DNA of 62,592 nt from Basidiobolus meristosporus CBS 931.73 (lineage: Eukaryota > Basidiobolomycota > Basidiobolomycetes > Basidiobolales > Basidiobolaceae). Each line of letters opens with the position of its first letter. Positions within the stretch are counted from its first letter, which is position 1. The notes beneath the pieces are model-generated. The model searched no databases and was not told the DNA's origin. It worked only from the letters and a program-made list of their open reading frames with translations. Location of the stretch: contig MCFE01000523.1 in the NCBI GenBank assembly GCA_002104905.1, positions 1 through 62,592 on the forward strand, in the 5' to 3' direction. The position numbers and the translations under genes were made by a program. This document shows, piece by piece, positions 1 through 11,702 of this stretch.

Positions 1-559
1 CAAATCTTCAGTTCTGGACTCTAGGGCTGATACAAGGCCCTGAAGCCTGTCTGTCAGGCTATTCAGGATGGTTACTATCACATCCTCATCAGTAGTTGGT
101 ACACCACCAGATTCCATCTCATCTACCAGCAGGGTAATTCTGTTAATTAGATTTTTCATTTCTTCTCCTGGCAGCATCTTTGTAGTAAAGAATTTTTGTC
201 TCAGATACATTTTCTTAGCAGCTGAATATGACTGGTAGTTGTCTTCTAATACCTTCCAGGCATTCTTACCATTTTTGCTCTGGAGCATTGAACTAGCAAT
301 TTGTCTTTAACATTAAGGCAAATGCAGTTAAAGGCACTTTGTCCTTTCTTATGGTACTTTAAGGTCTCCTCTCCCATGCTTTTAGGAAGGTGTTCTTCTC
401 CCATCACAGTGCCCCAAAGGCCTCATTCATGTAGCAGCATCTTTATCTTCCCCTTCCACACTTGGTAGTTAGATCCATCCAACCTCTCAGCAGAGGGAAA
501 AAATTCCGGTAATGGCAGTAGTAGACATTGCAGAGAGTGACAGCTTGGGGCTCATAACC
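1..559 (-). pseudogene. Ty1/copia element, leader and partial gag (runs off window)
   Basis: Minus-strand 5' end of a copia-type retrotransposon whose pol lies to the left of the window. Bases 1-300 are nearly identical to the gag start of the element at 54980-59065 (compare 58761-59065). Just inside the LTR, on the minus strand, a gag-like start can be read containing LDGSNYQVWKGKIKMLL, typical of copia Gag N-termini, but frameshifts and stops break it. The 5' LTR is 560-907 and the primer-binding site is 547-559. This copy keeps the 5' end that the element at 55-59 kb has lost. Confidence 0.75.
547..559 (-). other. Primer-binding site (initiator tRNA-Met anticodon arm)
   Basis: Directly inside the LTR the minus strand reads GGTTATGAGCCCC. 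Its complement, GGGGCTCATAACC, matches the anticodon arm of initiator tRNA-Met (CAT anticodon). Drosophila copia is primed by a cleaved half of this tRNA. The same site follows the plus-strand LTR at 5671, so priming is conserved in the family. Confidence 0.7.
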
Positions 560-907
560 TGCTGTAAGAGTCTTGGAGATATTGGAAGTGATTGGGAGGA
601 CAAGTAGATTATGTGGTTTTCACTCAATGCTTTGATGAATGTAAAAGTAGTGTTTATACTTAACATGATCCTGGCATAACAAGCACATAAAATTGGTTAA
701 GAAAGGTCCCAAGAACATGTGTGCAAAGTTTGGGGCTGTTTGGACAACCTTGAGAATTTTCATGTTCTGGGTACTTGGTATTTTGGTGAAAATATTCTAA
801 GTAAATCCCAACAAAGAATTTGGTCAGTATTCTCTAGGATTTGAAGGTAATGATCTAAGTGACTATGTTAGGTGAATACTTAGGTGGAATTTCAAATTTT
901 TACAATA
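560..907 (-). repeat. LTR of the copia family (5' LTR of the partial element)
   Basis: 348 bp, starting TGCTGTAAGAG and ending TTACAATA on the plus strand, close to the family termini TGTTGTAA...TTACAACA. It aligns along its length with the LTRs at 54631-54979 and 57148-57496. The adjacent primer-binding site shows it is the 5' LTR of a minus-strand element. Confidence 0.85.
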
Positions 908-3072
908 GTAGCAAGCCTCTCGGCCATGAAGCATGCAGACAGCATAGGAAGTATCACAAGGATCACTGCCAGTATTTTGCCTCACAAATCATATTTTACA
1001 ATTCATTGGTCACTACTGTACAAACATTATCTTGCCTGCCAGTTAGTACTTCTATACTGGCACCTGGCTGTCTTTGTCACCTTGCGCAAATTGAGTCAGG
1101 TAAGTTTGTGACACCTTTAGGCTCACCTCAGCCTTCTGAATATGCATACAGAGTGATAGCTCTAACCAAGAAGGTCCACTGATGAATTGTGAGCCTATCA
1201 CCGCTAACAACAGTACCATGTATGAGCCTGGTCAAATCCCAATATGCAATGAGACTACCCCTGTTGAAACAAATGCCAAGGATACTTCATGGAGCCAAGT
1301 GCGCCCAGTAATCCATCTATTAGTGAATGATGTAATGTTATGGCTAGAGAAGTGGCACATTTCCACTAAGATTGTTAATGGGGGCTTCAAGGAATTATTA
1401 CTACTTCTTGTCAAAATCATTCAGGGATGCAACTTACCATGTGCATGGCACAAGAGGCCAACAATGTACATGGTACAAATGAACAGCCATCACTCAGCTG
1501 GCAACATATGATCCAGAGACTGTCCTGATTCCGGCATGTGTTAACAGTTGCATGGCATTCACATCCAAAAATGCTACCATTGCAATGTGTCCAAATTGTC
1601 AGGAATCCACCACCATTGAGGGAAAACATTGTTCACACTCTGGATATATTCTGGTAATACCCTGACTGAGGAAGCTAATGCAGTCCAACAAATATTGCAA
1701 AGCTATACAGTACTGTACTCATATCAATCAAGCGCAAACATATCCAATACATTTGATGGCAAACATTACAAACAGCTAAGAAGCAAGGGCTACTTTGAAG
1801 GTATACATGACCATGCCTTTGCCTTAGCTCTTGATGGGTTCTCATTAAACAAGTACTCTACCAGCAAATCCGGCGGGCCACTGCCCCCTATCTTATGGTA
1901 TCAGAGCAACCATCTGATGGTAGTCTCACTGGTATCTGGGTCTATATCACTGTCCATCCTGGATAGCTACCTGTTACCATTACTGGATGCATTTGTATGC
2001 TTTCCAGCGGGATAAAAGTAAATGGCCAGCATGTAAAAGTGCATATTATTAACTGCACTGGAGATACCCCAGCCATCAGCAAGATAGCAGGCTTTTCTGA
2101 GCACAATGGATGGTATTGCTGTCAAATGTGTGAGTTCCAGGGGATTTACCCCACAACTCACACACATTATTATTACCCAAGGACCAGCACTAACAACATC
2201 ATCTTCCTACAGAGAGAACATACAGAAGTCAGCATACAATTGCAGCAAAGTTGGCAAGCTATAAGCCATTGGTTGGAATATGGAATCAATTGGAAACCGG
2301 AGATACATAAGATAGAGGGTATTTATTTGAGCAAAAGCTTTCCACTGGGAGTAATGCATTTGCTTTTCAACAAAATTCTTATACTGATGACAAAGTTGTA
2401 CATGGGGCATTTCAAGCTAAATGAGCCCTTCAATATACCAGAGAAATTTGAATGAATTGCAAGATATTACTGGATATCTGCTACCCTAAGTACTACTCAT
2501 GGGTGCCAATCAATATTCAAATGCATATGCAACAATACAAATTCAAAAACTGGATGAACTGGATATGTATTTATTCAAGTGGCATTCCAAAGTCATTCCT
2601 ACCAAGAGTACATTCAAAGCACTGGGAGTCATATGTGGACATAGTAGGAATATTTATCCAGAAGTGGATCACCAATGCCAACTTGACGCATTTACAGCTG
2701 TTGTGCAAGGAGTTTGTGATGAGGTTTGAGCAGCTATACTACAAACATAAAGCTGAACATGTAGATCTCTGCTGCTACTGTATCCATTCTCTACTCCATC
2801 TTGCATGGTGTGTGGAGAATATTAGGCCTTGCTTAACCTTTTGGGAGTTTCCTATGGAGCAGATGTGAGGAGAGATAGAAAGACAAGTCAAGTTGCAGGT
2901 ACTACCATATCCTAATCTCATCAAGAATATGACCTTCAAGTCCATCATGGATATGATGAGTTGGCACATGGAGGACAGCCAGGAAGCATTGGAAAATACT
3001 GAGGACAAATGTGCACATGGAGACACCTATGCCTATAGCATTAAGAAGCTAAGCTGCCCAATGCATGAGTAA
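908..3072 (+). pseudogene. Tnp2-type (CACTA superfamily) transposase relic
   Basis: A decayed DNA transposase. Successive plus-strand segments in different frames resemble the fungal Tnp2 family in the expected order. An N-terminal helical part lies at 1182-1511. A CPNC-type zinc region lies near 1585-1620. A segment with ALALDGFSLNK is at 1629-2015. A segment with TGDTPAISKIAGFSEHNGWY and MCEFQGIYP, the conserved fungal CxxC block, is at 1997-2455. The C-terminal block at 2452-2868 contains CIHSLLHLA and WEFPMEQM. Each open stretch is under 160 codons and stops or frameshifts divide them, so no functional protein is made unless many introns are present. Terminal inverted repeats were not identified. 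The family call is from motif recognition. Confidence 0.7.
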
Positions 3073-5177
3073 TCAGTTATGTAATGCAAAGTTGGGTTGA
3101 GTGCAACAAGCAACTAGTTTTAATTAGGAAAACTCTACCTAGGTATGCTGGGTTTTGCTTGGTTACAAGCCAACTTCTACACCATTTAATACAGATTTCA
3201 CACAAACAAGAGCCAGAGCGCACCTACAAGGGGGACTAGAATCCAGCAGGGAGAAAGAATATATTGGCTAAATACCAAGAAGATTTTTGCAGATATTCAG
3301 GAGGTATTCATGGCAGAGGTGGTGACAACCAAGCATATGTTTGCAAGATGTATATGTTACCAGCAGTACAAGGTATATGGCAACTTTGCAAGTGCCAACT
3401 AAAAAGCCGTAAAGTTGAGGTGATAGAAGTATGTCAATTGTAGCAGGTGTGCGCATTTGTAGAGGTTAGTAAGCAGGAGGCCACAGTTTTTTTGATTCAA
3501 AGTATATGTGGAATACCCAAGGTAGTAGTGGGTGAGCAAATAAAGAGGGGTGATTCTAAAGCGGCATATATGAATTGTACAAGGGGAGGTAGAAAAAGGA
3601 AATACTGTTTGCTAAATTGGTATGGTAGCATTTTACAGAACTAGCTGTAGGCTGCCATACTGCCATTACAATGCCATCAGAATCCTGCTGTGAAGCTGTC
3701 AAAATACTGTCAAGTTTCTTGCCATATTAGGCAATTAGATGTCCTTGCCAGTTGGATCCATTTAAAATAGTTGTAGAGCTCAATAAGACTGCAACAGTAC
3801 CATGCAATTATTGTCACAGCACCAATCAAATCTTGTCAAGTATTATCCCTTTATTTGGCAGTAAAATTAGCAAAACACTGTTGTGATCCCATCATAAGAT
3901 TTTTATCAGAGTCACTAATTCCAAGCTGCTGGTATCATGACAGTCTCTAACCAGGATCCTGATAGCTGTCACAACTACAGCTCAGAGCTCAAAACAAGCA
4001 GTAAAGAGATGTTAAGTTGCCTGGAGAGTGTCAGCAAGGGACAAGCAGGCCAAAACAGATGCATGAGAGCAGAATTTATCAAGGAGAAAATGTAGTTCAT
4101 TACAAGATGCACTCAGAAAAAGTAGCAGTGAAAGACGTGACAGTAATAAAGGAAAATGGCAAGGGAAAAATGTCTACCCAAGCCTGAGACAGGGAAGGAT
4201 AAGAAAAAAGCTGCATTTCTTGCCAATTAATGCCATGAGCCTGGAACAGACTGAATCCCATCATAGCCAAGAAGAATTACCAACAAGAAAACAGCTGTTT
4301 TCACAATAGTTGGAAGCACATCCAGTTGAGCTACACTCCACTGAGGTAGAGGAGTTTGCAGAGAAAGGCAATTTGTCTACCACAGCCTCCATGTCCTCCA
4401 TTGATGGCTAAGTGGACATCCCACTGACAGACAAGGCTACAATGACAAGAACTTGAAAGACTATCAAAATGCCTTTGGTGGAATTTTCAAACATTAATAG
4501 GCACACAAAGAGGTTGCAGCACTTCTTCAGGAGCAGTGCTCAAGAAAACCCACTTGAATATTGCAAGGATTTATTGCAAAGACTGGAAGATGAGGTGCTA
4601 GACCTTGCAGTTCCAGCTGAAGACCAGGATGTGTGGGAACCAGTGAATGAACAGTGGTATAAAGCTGTTGGGTTCCCACTGAAGTCATGGAAACAGAGCA
4701 TTACAGCAGAAATACTTATTGAGTAGTGGGTTTAATGGAGTTACTTGTTGAGTGTGTGGTTGGGCTTAATGTTAGTGTAAGGTATAGGGACTTATATAGG
4801 TCAATACAATTGGCAATTGAGGTACAACTGAAATTTCAAAAGAAATAAATCAATTTGTATGCATGAAAGGTAAGAGAAATGGTTGAGTCAGGAAGTAAGG
4901 AGTGTGAAAAAGAGGCAATAGCCAATTATATGTACACAAACATAGGAGGTGATTGAGTGCCTGGGATCACAAAGTGAGCAAATTGGCAGGGAGCCAATCA
5001 AAAGCCACTTATTTATTGTTGAGATGAGAATTTTTGACTAAGTTTTTTGTGAAATCTGGGGTGCAATTATTTTTCAATGGTCTCTGCACCATGTCCTCAC
5101 AGGATCAGTACCTCTTATTCATGGGACTTGGAGTTTGTGACAGCCTTTAGATGGGATCATCACAGTGATTTTTCATA
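3073..5177. other. Probable transposon interior; one 85-codon ORF
   Basis: No recognisable gene. Base composition and the lack of long frames continue the style of the Tnp2 relic, so this may be the rest of that element. A plus-strand ORF at 4469-4726 (85 aa, acidic, with RLEDEVLDLAVPAEDQD) matches no family I know. The stretch ends where an old LTR begins near 5178. Confidence 0.4.
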
Positions 5178-5321
5178 GGGATAACAAGCATGTAGAATAG
5201 GCTTAGCACGGTCCCAATAAGTGTGCTAAGTTTGGGGCTGTTTGGATGACTTAGAGTATTTTCACCTAATATCAGGTACCCAGAACATGAAAATTTTCAA
5301 AGTAAATCCTGACAAGGAATG
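5178..5321 (-). repeat. Older LTR, left part (split by a nested element)
   Basis: Matches the copia-family LTR in minus orientation from about its position 114 onward (CTAAGTTTGGGGCTGTTTGG and following). It stops at the target duplication GAATG (5317-5321) and resumes at 8638. The first ~110 bp of this LTR are missing. Confidence 0.75.
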
Positions 5322-5670
5322 TGTTGTAATTATTGAATTGTCACCTAAATATTCATGCTAACTTAGTCACATAGATCTTATTCTGTGATTAGCATTCTGT
5401 CCTGACTAGATTTCTTGTCGGGATTTACTTAGAATATTTTCACCAAATTGTCAGGTACCCAGATTATTATTTTTCTCAGAGTCGTCCAAAAGACCCCAAA
5501 CTTTGCACACATATTCTTGGGACCTTCCTTAACAAACTCTACACGTTTGTTTCCTCTACTTTATCAAAAGTATAAATACCATACTTTTGATCAATAAAGC
5601 TATAAGTGAATAACATGTAAATCCTCTAGTTCTCCACATCACTTCCAATACTCCTCAGAATATTGCAACA
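5322..5670 (+). repeat. 5' LTR of the non-autonomous element
   Basis: 349 bp, starting TGTTGTAA and ending TTGCAACA. It contains AATAAAGC near its 3' part, a likely polyadenylation signal. Nearly identical to 8284-8632. Confidence 0.9.
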
Positions 5671-5683
5671 GGTTATGAGCCCC
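5671..5683 (+). other. Primer-binding site
   Basis: GGTTATGAGCCCC immediately after the 5' LTR, the same site as in the partial element at 547-559. It is complementary to the initiator tRNA-Met anticodon arm. Confidence 0.7.
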
Positions 5684-7717
5684 AAGCTTGCTGTCCTCTT
5701 GGTGTCTACTATGCTTTGGATCCTTTTCTGCTAGTCTGGAGAAAGACTTTCCGCACTATTGCTCTGCTAAGGTTAAAGAAGACTACCGCTGCTAAAGGAC
5801 TATGTTTATGAGGATATTGCTGTGGAGAAGAAGGCCTTGCCTTCAAAAGATGCCTTCAGTAACTATCCAAGTTAGTTATGAAGAAGAGTCAATCAAACTG
5901 GCATGTAATTGTGTCAAGAAATATAGTATGTTGGTGCTCTACCACTACTGAAGAAAATTGCGTAATTCCAGCAATTGAGGGTCCAGATCTACAATGAAAT
6001 ATACTGCAATATGTATTCATATGACCCCAATTGACTGTTAGACGAGCTCTTGGATAGGATATTATCCTGAATTGCAAAAAAAAAATATAGATCATTATTA
6101 ATGATTGCCGGAGGAGGATTTTACCAAAAATCTGTTGCCACTCAAAATACAGCTGAGAATGCAAATACTGGAGCTGTTAGCCGCCATTCTGGACTAACTA
6201 CTGATGGAAAAAGATCTCAGAAACAAGCTTCCTGAATTGTAAGGATCCCAATGATATATAATACATATATATCCACCTGGAGTATAGATATGTACTACAC
6301 AATCCATTAGAAGAATGCTATAATTGTATCAAGTGTTTTGATACTGAAACCAGTGTACCAGGAGCTAAATATGGAGCTGTTAGACGTGCTATCACTCTGT
6401 TTAAGTCTCAAAACAGTGGGAGAAAGTATTATACAAATTTAGCAAAATCAACTCATGAAGATTCTACCGCCAGCCAAAGGAGTGAAGCATATAATTGCAA
6501 GCCTGATTGGAGTATACAACCAAGCAACAGTTGGTCAGTACACAGCTAAGAGCCACTCAGAAGATAACATAGTACTTTATACTTGTTATATATATATCAC
6601 TTATTACAGTGGGAGAAAACACTTGGTGATATTTAACTTCTCTGGATCAGATCAGAAGAATTTTGATTGATCAAGTCACCGCCAAGTTCTGCAACTCAAA
6701 ATACTGATATATTAGAGTCTGATACCAAAGTATTGATGAAGCTAGCTATCAAATGCAGTTTATTTGATCAAATTTGGTCAACTCTATCAAAAGTTATGAA
6801 TGATCTAAGTGGATGCCGATTTTGATTATTTCACTCTCAAATAGTCAGATATTCTGGAACAATGATGTCATGGAGACTCTTGTGCTCAAAAACACCGTGG
6901 TCCCACCTGCAAGGAAGTCCAGAACCACCCCACAAAAGGAATTATCCCTGGGTCATCAGCAGAAAAAGAAAAGAAGAAAAAATGGAAAATACTACTACCG
7001 CAAACTAGGGTACTTCCCAAATGGTGCCAAAACTTATGTGGGCCATATTTGGACTATCTGGCAATGCAGATATGTTCTATGGAGCCTCTTGTACGAAGTT
7101 CTCAAGCTAGAAACCCCAGAAGAGCCTTGAAACTTCAACAGGATCTGTTAGATATTGTAGTATATATTAGAACAGATTATTTAGTGCAGAAGTCTTGATG
7201 TCTGCTGTCTATGGAGCTGAAAGAAAAAGGTGCAAGGATCAACCAGATGGTTTTTATGGATTCTGAAGACACTGAGAAGATCAGTTAGCCTTGGAAACCG
7301 AGCTCAAGGTTGAAAATAACTATCAGGAGAATAAGGATAATCAAAGCCCTTGTTAAGGAGAATCTCACTTCTGGAAAAGCGCCAATCTCTATTCTACAAG
7401 TATATTCTGATAAGACAAAAGCAGCTGTATCAATCCAAATCAGTAGAAGCACTCTAAGAATAGCTACCAAACAACCCATGGTGTTGTCCAATACCATACT
7501 GGGTAAATCAAGAAGCAAATGGATTTTGAATCTACCGCATATGAAGTAATCAGTCCAAAGAAAGTTATTGCTATTTAAAGAAGACAAAGATGACCATTCT
7601 AGATCATATTTGTGGATCTGAATCACTAAACAGACGTGGTTCAAGTGGGAGCAGGCCATCCCAGCTCAGAGTTGAGCAAAAACCTTCTTTTTTTGGCCAT
7701 GTTATATGTGCCACAGT

Positions 7718-7950
7718 GCCAGGAAACAAGGATAATCCGGATCAGGCGTAAATGACAAAACCTTAACTTGACCCAAAGTAGGTCACTATTTTTTACCTCA
7801 TATAGCATCTATATGATGGAAGTAACTGTCCCTGAGCCTAATATGGACACACAGTGAAGTTGTCTAAATGGATTAGACTGTTGGCCGGAAATAAGGAAAC
7901 TCCAGATCTGCCGTAAATGACAAAACCTTAACTTGACCAAAAGTGGGTCA
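7718..7950 (+). repeat. Direct repeat pair inside the non-autonomous element
   Basis: Two related blocks of about 67 bp (7718-7785 and 7884-7950) share GTAAATGACAAAACCTTAAC and flanking bases, about 165 bp apart. Role unknown. Confidence 0.7.
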
Positions 7951-8274
7951 ATTTTGCTCAAATAAGAAGCATTGGATAGCCCAGAGGCTATATACCATTA
8001 TTACAATCTGTCAATTAGACTCAGCTTATTATTCAAGCCCGTACAACTGATCAAAGTTGATGATTAGTATTATGATCAGATCATTCAGATTTTTAGGCAT
8101 ATTACTAAGTAGATATGCATACTGAATTCCAAGTTACTTGTTCTATTAAGTTGAACACAAATGCATACACCTTTGGATAATATATTAGTCCAGTATGCAA
8201 AACAGTTAAATCTTATACGCTTATTACAGATTGCACACTCACAATATGTATTTATTACTCATGAATATTTTGTT

Positions 8275-8283
8275 GAGTGGGAG
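8275..8283 (+). other. Polypurine tract before the 3' LTR
   Basis: GAGTGGGAG directly precedes the 3' LTR. The same nine bases precede the 3' LTR of the copia element on the minus strand (54980-54988). Confidence 0.75.
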
Positions 8284-8632
8284 TGTTGTAATTATTGAAT
8301 TGTCACCTGAATATTCATGCTAACTTAGTCACATAGATCTTATTCTGTGATTAGCATTCTGTCCTGACTAGATTTCTTGTCGGGATTTACTTAGAATATT
8401 TTCACCAAATTGTCAGGTACCCAGATTATTATTTTTCTCAAAGTCGTCCAAAAGACCCCAAACTTTGCACACATATTCTTGGGACCTTCCTTAACAAACT
8501 CTACACGTTTGTTTCCTCTACTTTATCAAAAGTATAAATACCATACTTTTGATCAATAAAGCTATAAGTGAATAACATGTAAATCCTCTAGTTCTCCACA
8601 TCACTTCCAATACTCCTCAGAATATTGCAACA
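8284..8632 (+). repeat. 3' LTR of the non-autonomous element
   Basis: 349 bp, ending TTGCAACA. It is followed by the target duplication GAATG and then the rest of the older interrupted LTR. Confidence 0.9.
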
Positions 8633-8637
8633 GAATG

Positions 8638-8724
8638 TGGTCAGTGTTTGCTAGGATTTGAAGTTAATGATCTAAGTGACTTAGTTAGGTGAGCATTTAG
8701 GTGCAATTACAAGCTTTTACAACA
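8638..8724 (-). repeat. Older LTR, right part
   Basis: Continuation of the LTR interrupted at 5321, ending TTTTACAACA at 8724. Removing the inserted element and one GAATG joins the two parts in register with family LTRs. Confidence 0.75.
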
Positions 8725-9790
8725 TCTTAAGCTTACAGACCAAATGGAGGCCATCCTGGTCAGCACAAGCATCACACTGGTCCATGTTGATGTGGTCATC
8801 AAGTTCCCTGTTTAAAAATGCAGCTTCTTTGTATGTTTGGTAAATGAAAAACTTATGTTTGGCCACAATAGCCAATATTAATCTGATGGAACAAAACTTG
8901 GCTACAGGTGCAAAGGTTTCAGTATAGTCCAGTCCATTTGTTTGATAGTATTCATTGGCTACAAGTCCTGCTTTTGATCTTTTGATTGTACCATGAGCAC
9001 TATATTTTGTCTTAGTGACCCATCTGCATCCAATTGATTTGCAGTTGCTTAGTACCTTGACCAGGTGCCAAGCTTGATTTTCCATTAGAGCCTAATATTC
9101 CTTGGTCATTTCAGATCTTCATGACTTAGCTTAAGGACTATTAGGGGCCTTTTTCACTGTCTATGGCACATCAATAAGGACTGAATAGGTGCAGGCTAAG
9201 CTTGTGCCCTCATTTATATAATAATAGTGGCTATTTCTAACAAGGTTGAATCTTCAGCTTTATGGTACTGGAATGATTACATTAAGGATACTCCTGGGCA
9301 CTAATACTACCTAAAATACAGCTTTCAAGTCCTCTAGAGTGGGAGAGCTCATTGTTGTGTCTGATAGGATTCTAACTGTTGCTGGGCCAGAGATTGAATT
9401 TTTGTCATTACCCAGAGTGATTTTGTGAAATTTTGAATAATTTCATGAGATTTGTACAGGCAAGTGAAGAGCTTTGAGGTATATATAACATCATTGTCAG
9501 TGTATATTTTGCTGAATTTCTTACTATCTCCTCTCTCCACCATGGCTTCAGGCTCCCTGAACTTGGGCAGAGCTTCTTCCTTGCTCTCATTGAAGTAGAC
9601 CTGTGTGTTTCTTGTCCATAGTGAGCAACTATGATTAAATACTTCTTTTTACCTAGGGATAAATTTTGCATGGGTTCACATAAATCTGAGTGAGCCACAT
9701 AAGCTTTTCCTGAATTTTGCCTAATCCAATGCTGCTGAATGGTTGACTGACTTTTTTTCCATATATCCAGGTTTCCAGTGGTCTAATCAG
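8725..9790 (-). pseudogene. Degenerate copia pol (RT and integrase fragments)
   Basis: Minus-strand relic. At 8717-9085 it reads GLDYTETFAPVAKF and FIYQT, matching the RT of the element at 55.9-56.7 kb but with many substitutions (CVAKGYSQ-type positions altered). At 9408-9698 an integrase piece reads HSDLCEPMQNLSLG, equivalent to HSDLCGPMQNLSLG in the better copy. The protein is broken by stops and frameshifts and ends abruptly against the LTR at 8724. It is an older, inactive copy. Confidence 0.8.
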
Positions 9791-9810
9791 CTAGGAATCA
9801 GTTTTTAGTC

Positions 9811-10170
9811 TGGAAATTACTGTAAATTTTATTATTGTATCTTAGTATACACTCCAATTGATTGCCTAGATCATTGTCTACAAGTGTTAGAATGTTATGA
9901 CTAAGCTGCTTGTTAGGATTTATGCCAGCTATTTTCAGCAAAATATTAGGTACCCAAGACATTAAAAATCTTGGGGTTGCTCAAACAGACCCAGACTTTG
10001 CATATAGGCTCTTAGGACATTCCTGACAATATTCTGTATTTTGTATTCCCAAAACTATGTAAAAGTATCAGTACTACTCTTTCAATCAATAAATCATTGA
10101 GTGAAAACAACAAAATCTGTTGTTTTTCAAACACTGACATTATCTCCTAAGCTTGTATAGCAATTAGCTA
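9811..10170 (+). repeat. Degraded LTR of the copia family
   Basis: Plus-orientation match with many substitutions. Recognisable blocks are AAAATATTAGGTACCCAAGA, a pyrimidine-rich middle and a CAATAAATCATTGAGTGAAAA segment near the end. Both ends are approximate. Confidence 0.55.
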
Positions 10171-11702
10171 CTAGTGTTCCAATGATATTCCAACCATACT
10201 TTGTCAGCATTTGGCCAGTGCTTTTTCTTCATGCTTTTAGATGCAATTTTTGTTGGAAGTTGTTTGTTACTGATGACCAAGTTTTGTATGAGGACTGGTT
10301 GGCTTAATTACCTCATAGAAGATATGCCTGCATGTCTGCTAAATAGCTAGTATCTGAGATAATCAGGATTGTAAGTTTAGAGAAGCTTGGAATTTAGCAG
10401 ATATTATACTAGTATTCTACTGGCCTTTTATTAATTAATTTACTTGGGGTATGGTGTGGCAATGCAACTGCATTTGCTTGCTTTTCTATGGCTAACACTC
10501 TTCCTGCTATTGAATGTTTTCCTGATATGTGCTTAAAGTACACAATTGTACTTTCAACTTCACACACATGCTCTTGAGACCTTCCTATGCATAGTTAACT
10601 GTATATTCTACCACAGTTAAATAAGAGAGTAAACACAGGTTGTACATTCAATAGGTTGCTATGGGGGATTAGATGAACTATTTACTCTCCTGACTGTTTC
10701 TGGTATTTCCAAGTCTCCCACAATGCCACAATGTGTTCTACTGATAACAGTGTTGGCATTCTCTATATTACAGAGTTCTTGTTGAATCTTTTCAGCATTG
10801 GAAAACATTTGGAAGAGAAGTCCATATATCCAGCAGCTGTCTCATAACTTTTAATTAGCTAAAAGCTGTCAGGATTTATCTCCAGTGTCTTGAAGGTGTG
10901 CAATGAGTCAGCTTTGTCAAAGTTGTTCGCAAAAGGTTGCAAGAAGTTGCCAGCGGAGCCAAGGAGCTTTTGCATCCATATGCAAAATTCAGATTGTGAT
11001 TTGATGCACTAAGAAGCAAATGAATTTCCAATGTTGATTCACGTGTTGCACTTTGACATTGTACTTATGACTACCAAAATCATCCTGTTCCAATTGATAG
11101 GGTGTGGCTAAGCCCCAGTAAACATTTTGATCTTCGTTTTTCTGCGAGTTTATGCCGATATTCCTAGGCCTTCACTAGAGGCTTCTGATGGTACACCCAG
11201 GAAGCCAAGACGCCTAGTAGGAGAAACCCGAAAAGATGGAGTAGGTGGCTGATGTTGAAATGAATACTACGTAAACCGCCCGATGTCCAACTAATGGCGT
11301 ATTTAGATATCTTGCAGGTGCTCTGTGAAGATGAAACCTATAGTTCGCTTTTTATCCGGTCCACGGGGTTATTCTCTACAAGGCATCGATTGATAACTAA
11401 CCAGTGCATCAAATATGAAGGTGCATGCCAGATCATCAGCGGCATCATCCAGCAATGCTGCATTTGGCTCGATTGGTTACACAGCTGAAGTGGCCTGCAA
11501 GCATACTAGTGAGAATGAGACATGCCCCCGGATAAAATTGGATCTCAACACAGCTATCCCCACCTCGAATATTTCGGACCAATTCACGCTAGCCTATGGT
11601 GGCTTGTGGCACATGCAGTAGTAATCAAGAGTGAACTATTCATGATCAGAAGCAAATAAAACCCCTCCCTCGACTCTAATACCAACAGGATGGCACAGAG
11701 AT
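10171..11702. other. No clear gene; fragmentary repeat traces
   Basis: AT-rich to about 11.1 kb. A short LTR-like block (about 10545-10660, with CACACATGCTCTTGAGACCT) suggests another decayed LTR. The minus strand at about 10690-11000 gives a peptide-like stretch (MQKLLGSAGNFLQPFANNF and following) broken by stops; I do not recognise it. From 11.1 kb composition becomes more GC-rich, marking the edge of the gene island. Confidence 0.4.

Larger units (their letters stand above)
5322..8632 (+). mobile_element. Young non-autonomous LTR retroelement (3.3 kb)
   Basis: A complete LTR element with two 349-bp LTRs (5322-5670 and 8284-8632). By eye they differ at only two positions (CACCTAAAT/CACCTGAAT and CTCAGAG/CTCAAAG). 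The flanks carry a perfect 5-bp target duplication, GAATG (5317-5321 and 8633-8637). A primer-binding site follows the 5' LTR and a polypurine tract precedes the 3' LTR. The 2.6-kb interior has no protease, integrase or RT; its longest frames are about 120 codons and unrecognised (for example 6813-7130, with a lysine-rich QQKKKRRKNGK). The LTR family, primer site and polypurine tract are shared with the copia elements here, so it was probably mobilised in trans. It sits inside an older LTR of the same family. Confidence 0.85.
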
